DNA from: Eubacteriaceae bacterium
GTDB lineage: Bacteria; Bacillota; Clostridia; Peptostreptococcales; Anaerovoracaceae
Reading direction: 5' to 3'
DNA length: 39,833 nt
Assembly (NCBI GenBank): GCA_029012125.1
Contig: JAQXLM010000063.1
Coordinates: 1-39,833 of the forward strand
Positions 37,671 to 39,833 of this stretch are shown here, piece after piece. How positions within the stretch are numbered: the first letter of the stretch is position 1; every line of letters begins with the position of its first letter. A program made the translations under genes and the position numbers. The notes below the pieces were generated by a model. It was given only the letters and a program-made list of their open reading frames with translations. It searched no databases and had not been told where the DNA came from.

Positions 37671-38765
37671 TTATACATTAAACAGGAAGGTGATAATATC
37701 TCCATCCTTTACCACATACTCTTTTCCTTCTGATCTCAGCAGGCCTTTTTCCTTGGCTGTAGCCATATTGCCGCCACATTCGATAAATTTATCATAGGCA
37801 ATGGTTTCAGCTCTGATAAAGCCTCTTTCGAAATCAGAGTGAATCTTTCCTGCAGCCTGAGGTGCTTTAGTGCCTCTTCTGATAGTCCAGGCACGACATT
37901 CATCTTCACCGGCTGTGAGAAATGAAATAAGGTTCAGCAGATGATATGAAGCTTTGATAAGCTTGTCCAGTCCGGATTCGCTGATGCCCAGTTCCTCCAG
38001 GAACATGGATTTTTCATCATCATCTAGCTCTGAGATTTCCTGCTCTATTTCAGCGCATATTACTACAACCTCAGCGTCTTCTGTGGCAGCAAAGTTTCGA
38101 ACCTGCTTAACATATTCATTATCTCCACTGTCTGACGCGTCGTCCTCGGAAACATTTGCAACGTAGATAATAGGCTTGTATGACAGAAGGTCAAGGGTCC
38201 TGATGTACTGATCCTCTTCATCTGTCACCTCCATTGCTCTTGCTGATTTTCCGCCGGCCAGGAAGTCGTTTACTTTATTTAAAATATCAAGCTCCTGCTG
38301 TAAGGATTTATCGCCTTTAAGGTTCTTGGTGGTTTTAGCTATTCTCTTCTCCAGAACCTCCATGTCGGCCAGAATAAGCTCAGTATTGATGGTTTCAATG
38401 TCTGAAAGGGGGTTTATTTTCCCGTCAACATGGACGATGTTGTCATTTTCAAAGCATCTGACAACATGAACTATGGCCGCTACCTCTCTGATATGACCAA
38501 GGAACTTGTTTCCCAGTCCCTCGCCCTTGGATGCACCCTTTACCAGACCGGCGATATCGCAGAATTCGATAGTGGTGTATACGGTCTTCTTGGAATTATA
38601 TATCTCGTGCAGCTTTGTAATTCTATCATCAGGAACCGTAACAACTCCTACGTTAGGTTCGATTGTGCAGAAAGGGTAATTTGCCGCCTCTGCGCCGGCT
38701 TTAGTAATTGCGTTAAAAAGTGTACTCTTACCAACATTAGGTAATCCTACGATACCAAGTTTCAT
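37671..38765 (-). CDS. ychF: Redox-regulated ATPase YchF
   Basis: MKLGIVGLPNVGKSTLFNAITKAGAEAANYPFCTIEPNVGVV; C-terminal TGS region. Start refined to 38765. Confidence 0.97.
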   Translation of the reverse strand: MKLGIVGLPNVGKSTLFNAITKAGAEAANYPFCTIEPNVGVVTVPDDRITKLHEIYNSKKTVYTTIEFCDIAGLVKGASKGEGLGNKFLGHIREVAAIVHVVRCFENDNIVHVDGKINPLSDIETINTELILADMEVLEKRIAKTTKNLKGDKSLQQELDILNKVNDFLAGGKSARAMEVTDEEDQYIRTLDLLSYKPIIYVANVSEDDASDSGDNEYVKQVRNFAATEDAEVVVICAEIEQEISELDDDEKSMFLEELGISESGLDKLIKASYHLLNLISFLTAGEDECRAWTIRRGTKAPQAAGKIHSDFERGFIRAETIAYDKFIECGGNMATAKEKGLLRSEGKEYVVKDGDIITFLFNV

Positions 38766-38770
38766 ATTCT

Positions 38771-39526
38771 TTAGCTCCTCTTCTGTTTCTTGTTTTCTTT
38801 GTTCATCAAAATCCAATAAGCCCCAAGGCAAATTATAATAACACACAAGCTGAGAACCTGTGCCTGCTTGAATGGTCCGATCATTAAGCTGTCAGTTCTA
38901 AGCTGTTCTACCAGTATTCTTTCTGTGGAGTATAAAATTCCGTACATACATGCGATTTGACCTGTAAATTTTCTTTTGGAGCCTAACAGGCTTAAGAATA
39001 TAAACAGGGCAAGGCACCACAGTGACTCATACAGGAAGGTTGGATGTACCATCTGACCGTTAACCTCTATTGCCCATGGAAGATCAGTAGGTCCGCCGTG
39101 TGCCTCCGAATTGAAAAAGTTACCCCATCTGCCGATAGACTGGGCCAATGCCACCGTTGGGAAAATCAAATCGGCCAGATTAAGAAAGCTGATTTTATTC
39201 CTATGGCAGAGAATCAGCGCAACAATAATTCCTCCGATGACTCCTCCATGGATGGCAAGACCACCGTTGCGGGTATTGATTATCGCCATAAAATCTCCGG
39301 CATAATAGCTCCAGTTGAATATTACATAGTACAATCTTGCACATACAAGTGAAACAGGAATGATAAATACAGCAAGATCAAGAATGTTGTCACTATTTAT
39401 TCCATATCTCGGTGCTCTCCTGTAGCTCAGCCAGATTGCAAGAATAAAACCTATTCCAATCAGTATACCATACCATCGAATATCGATGCCAAGTATTGAA
39501 AAAGCAATTGGATCCGGTGCTCTCAT
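38771..39526 (-). CDS. lgt: Prolipoprotein diacylglyceryl transferase
   Basis: IRWYGILIGIGFILA, NTRNGGLAIHGGVIGG, IGRWGNFFNSEAHGG, HPTFLYESLW. ATG at 39526 has better AAGGAG spacing than TTG at 39532. Confidence 0.96.
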   Translation of the reverse strand: MRAPDPIAFSILGIDIRWYGILIGIGFILAIWLSYRRAPRYGINSDNILDLAVFIIPVSLVCARLYYVIFNWSYYAGDFMAIINTRNGGLAIHGGVIGGIIVALILCHRNKISFLNLADLIFPTVALAQSIGRWGNFFNSEAHGGPTDLPWAIEVNGQMVHPTFLYESLWCLALFIFLSLLGSKRKFTGQIACMYGILYSTERILVEQLRTDSLMIGPFKQAQVLSLCVIIICLGAYWILMNKENKKQKRS

Positions 39527-39579
39527 AAGCAAGTCTCCTTTTCATTAATCAATCTCTTCTATTTTATAGGAAAATCTGA

Positions 39580-39585
39580 TATAAT
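39580..39585 (+). promoter_or_regulatory. -10 element (TATAAT) for sfsA
   Basis: TATAAT 10 bp upstream of the preferred sfsA ATG at 39596; -35 not convincing. Confidence 0.45.
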
Positions 39586-39595
39586 GCAAGATGTT

Positions 39596-39833
39596 ATGAG
39601 ATATGAAAAAGTATGTAAAGGAACATTTTTAGACAGACCAAACCGGTTTGTGGCCCATGTTTTGATAGAGGGGCGAAAGGAAACAGTACATGTAAAAAAC
39701 ACAGGGAGATGTAAGGAACTGCTTGTCCCCGATGCTGAAGTCTATTTGGAAGACTTCACTGAAAGAATGGGAACAAGAAAACTGAAATACTCTCTTATTG
39801 CAGTTCGCAAAGAGGGCAAGCTTATTAACATGG
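39596..39833 (+). CDS. sfsA: SfsA family protein, N-terminal fragment (truncated by window end)
   Basis: MRYEKVCKGTFLDRPNRFVAHVLIEGRKETVHVKNTGRCKELLVPDAEVYLEDF...RKLKYSLIAVRKEGKLINM; open to the last base. An alternative ATG at 39584 overlaps the -10. Confidence 0.9.
   Translation, partial: MRYEKVCKGTFLDRPNRFVAHVLIEGRKETVHVKNTGRCKELLVPDAEVYLEDFTERMGTRKLKYSLIAVRKEGKLINM

Noticed and set aside
1-39833. Defence system, prophage, integrative element or biosynthetic gene cluster
   Set aside because: No integrases, transposases, phage structural genes, toxin-antitoxin pairs, NRPS/PKS or CRISPR-Cas genes seen; synteny looks like core chromosome.

Overview
The window is about 39.8 kb of chromosomal DNA from a low-to-mid GC, probably spore-forming anaerobic Firmicute (Clostridia-like). 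This is inferred from gene content, Shine-Dalgarno usage and the presence of yqfC/yqfD. It is mostly core genome. In order it contains: the C-terminus of a WYL-domain regulator; rtcB; a PPP-like metallophosphoesterase; a low-MW phosphotyrosine phosphatase; a maltodextrin-type ABC/malQ operon; a uracil permease; the conserved rpsU-yqeY-yqfC-yqfD-phoH-ybeY-cdd-era-recO cluster; a DUF4342-type protein; single-chain glyS; ppdK; a COG2426/NfeD/SPFH membrane cluster; a radical SAM protein and ung; a lemA/DUF2207 pair; a methyltransferase and an atypical amidase (minus strand); typA/bipA; pyc; a PF06541-like membrane protein; two poorly characterised ORFs; and a minus-strand lgt-ychF-mscL-yeiH block divergent from a truncated sfsA. 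I see no phage, transposon, CRISPR array, rRNA or tRNA. No clear large undescribed system is present. The best leads are: (i) a sigma-E-like promoter placed so that yqfC should be leaderless, plus a second leaderless candidate, sfsA; (ii) an Amidase_3-like protein lacking the canonical first zinc-ligand His and a signal peptide, with a weak sigma-K-like site upstream; (iii) a WYL/rtcB/metallophosphoesterase neighbourhood; (iv) a UBA/TS-N-like plus LEA-like acidic protein between recO and glyS; (v) the lemA/DUF2207 pair with a Gly-rich tail ending in SW; (vi) a perfect palindrome upstream of the maltodextrin operon. All functional statements are homology recognition by eye; no database search was run.
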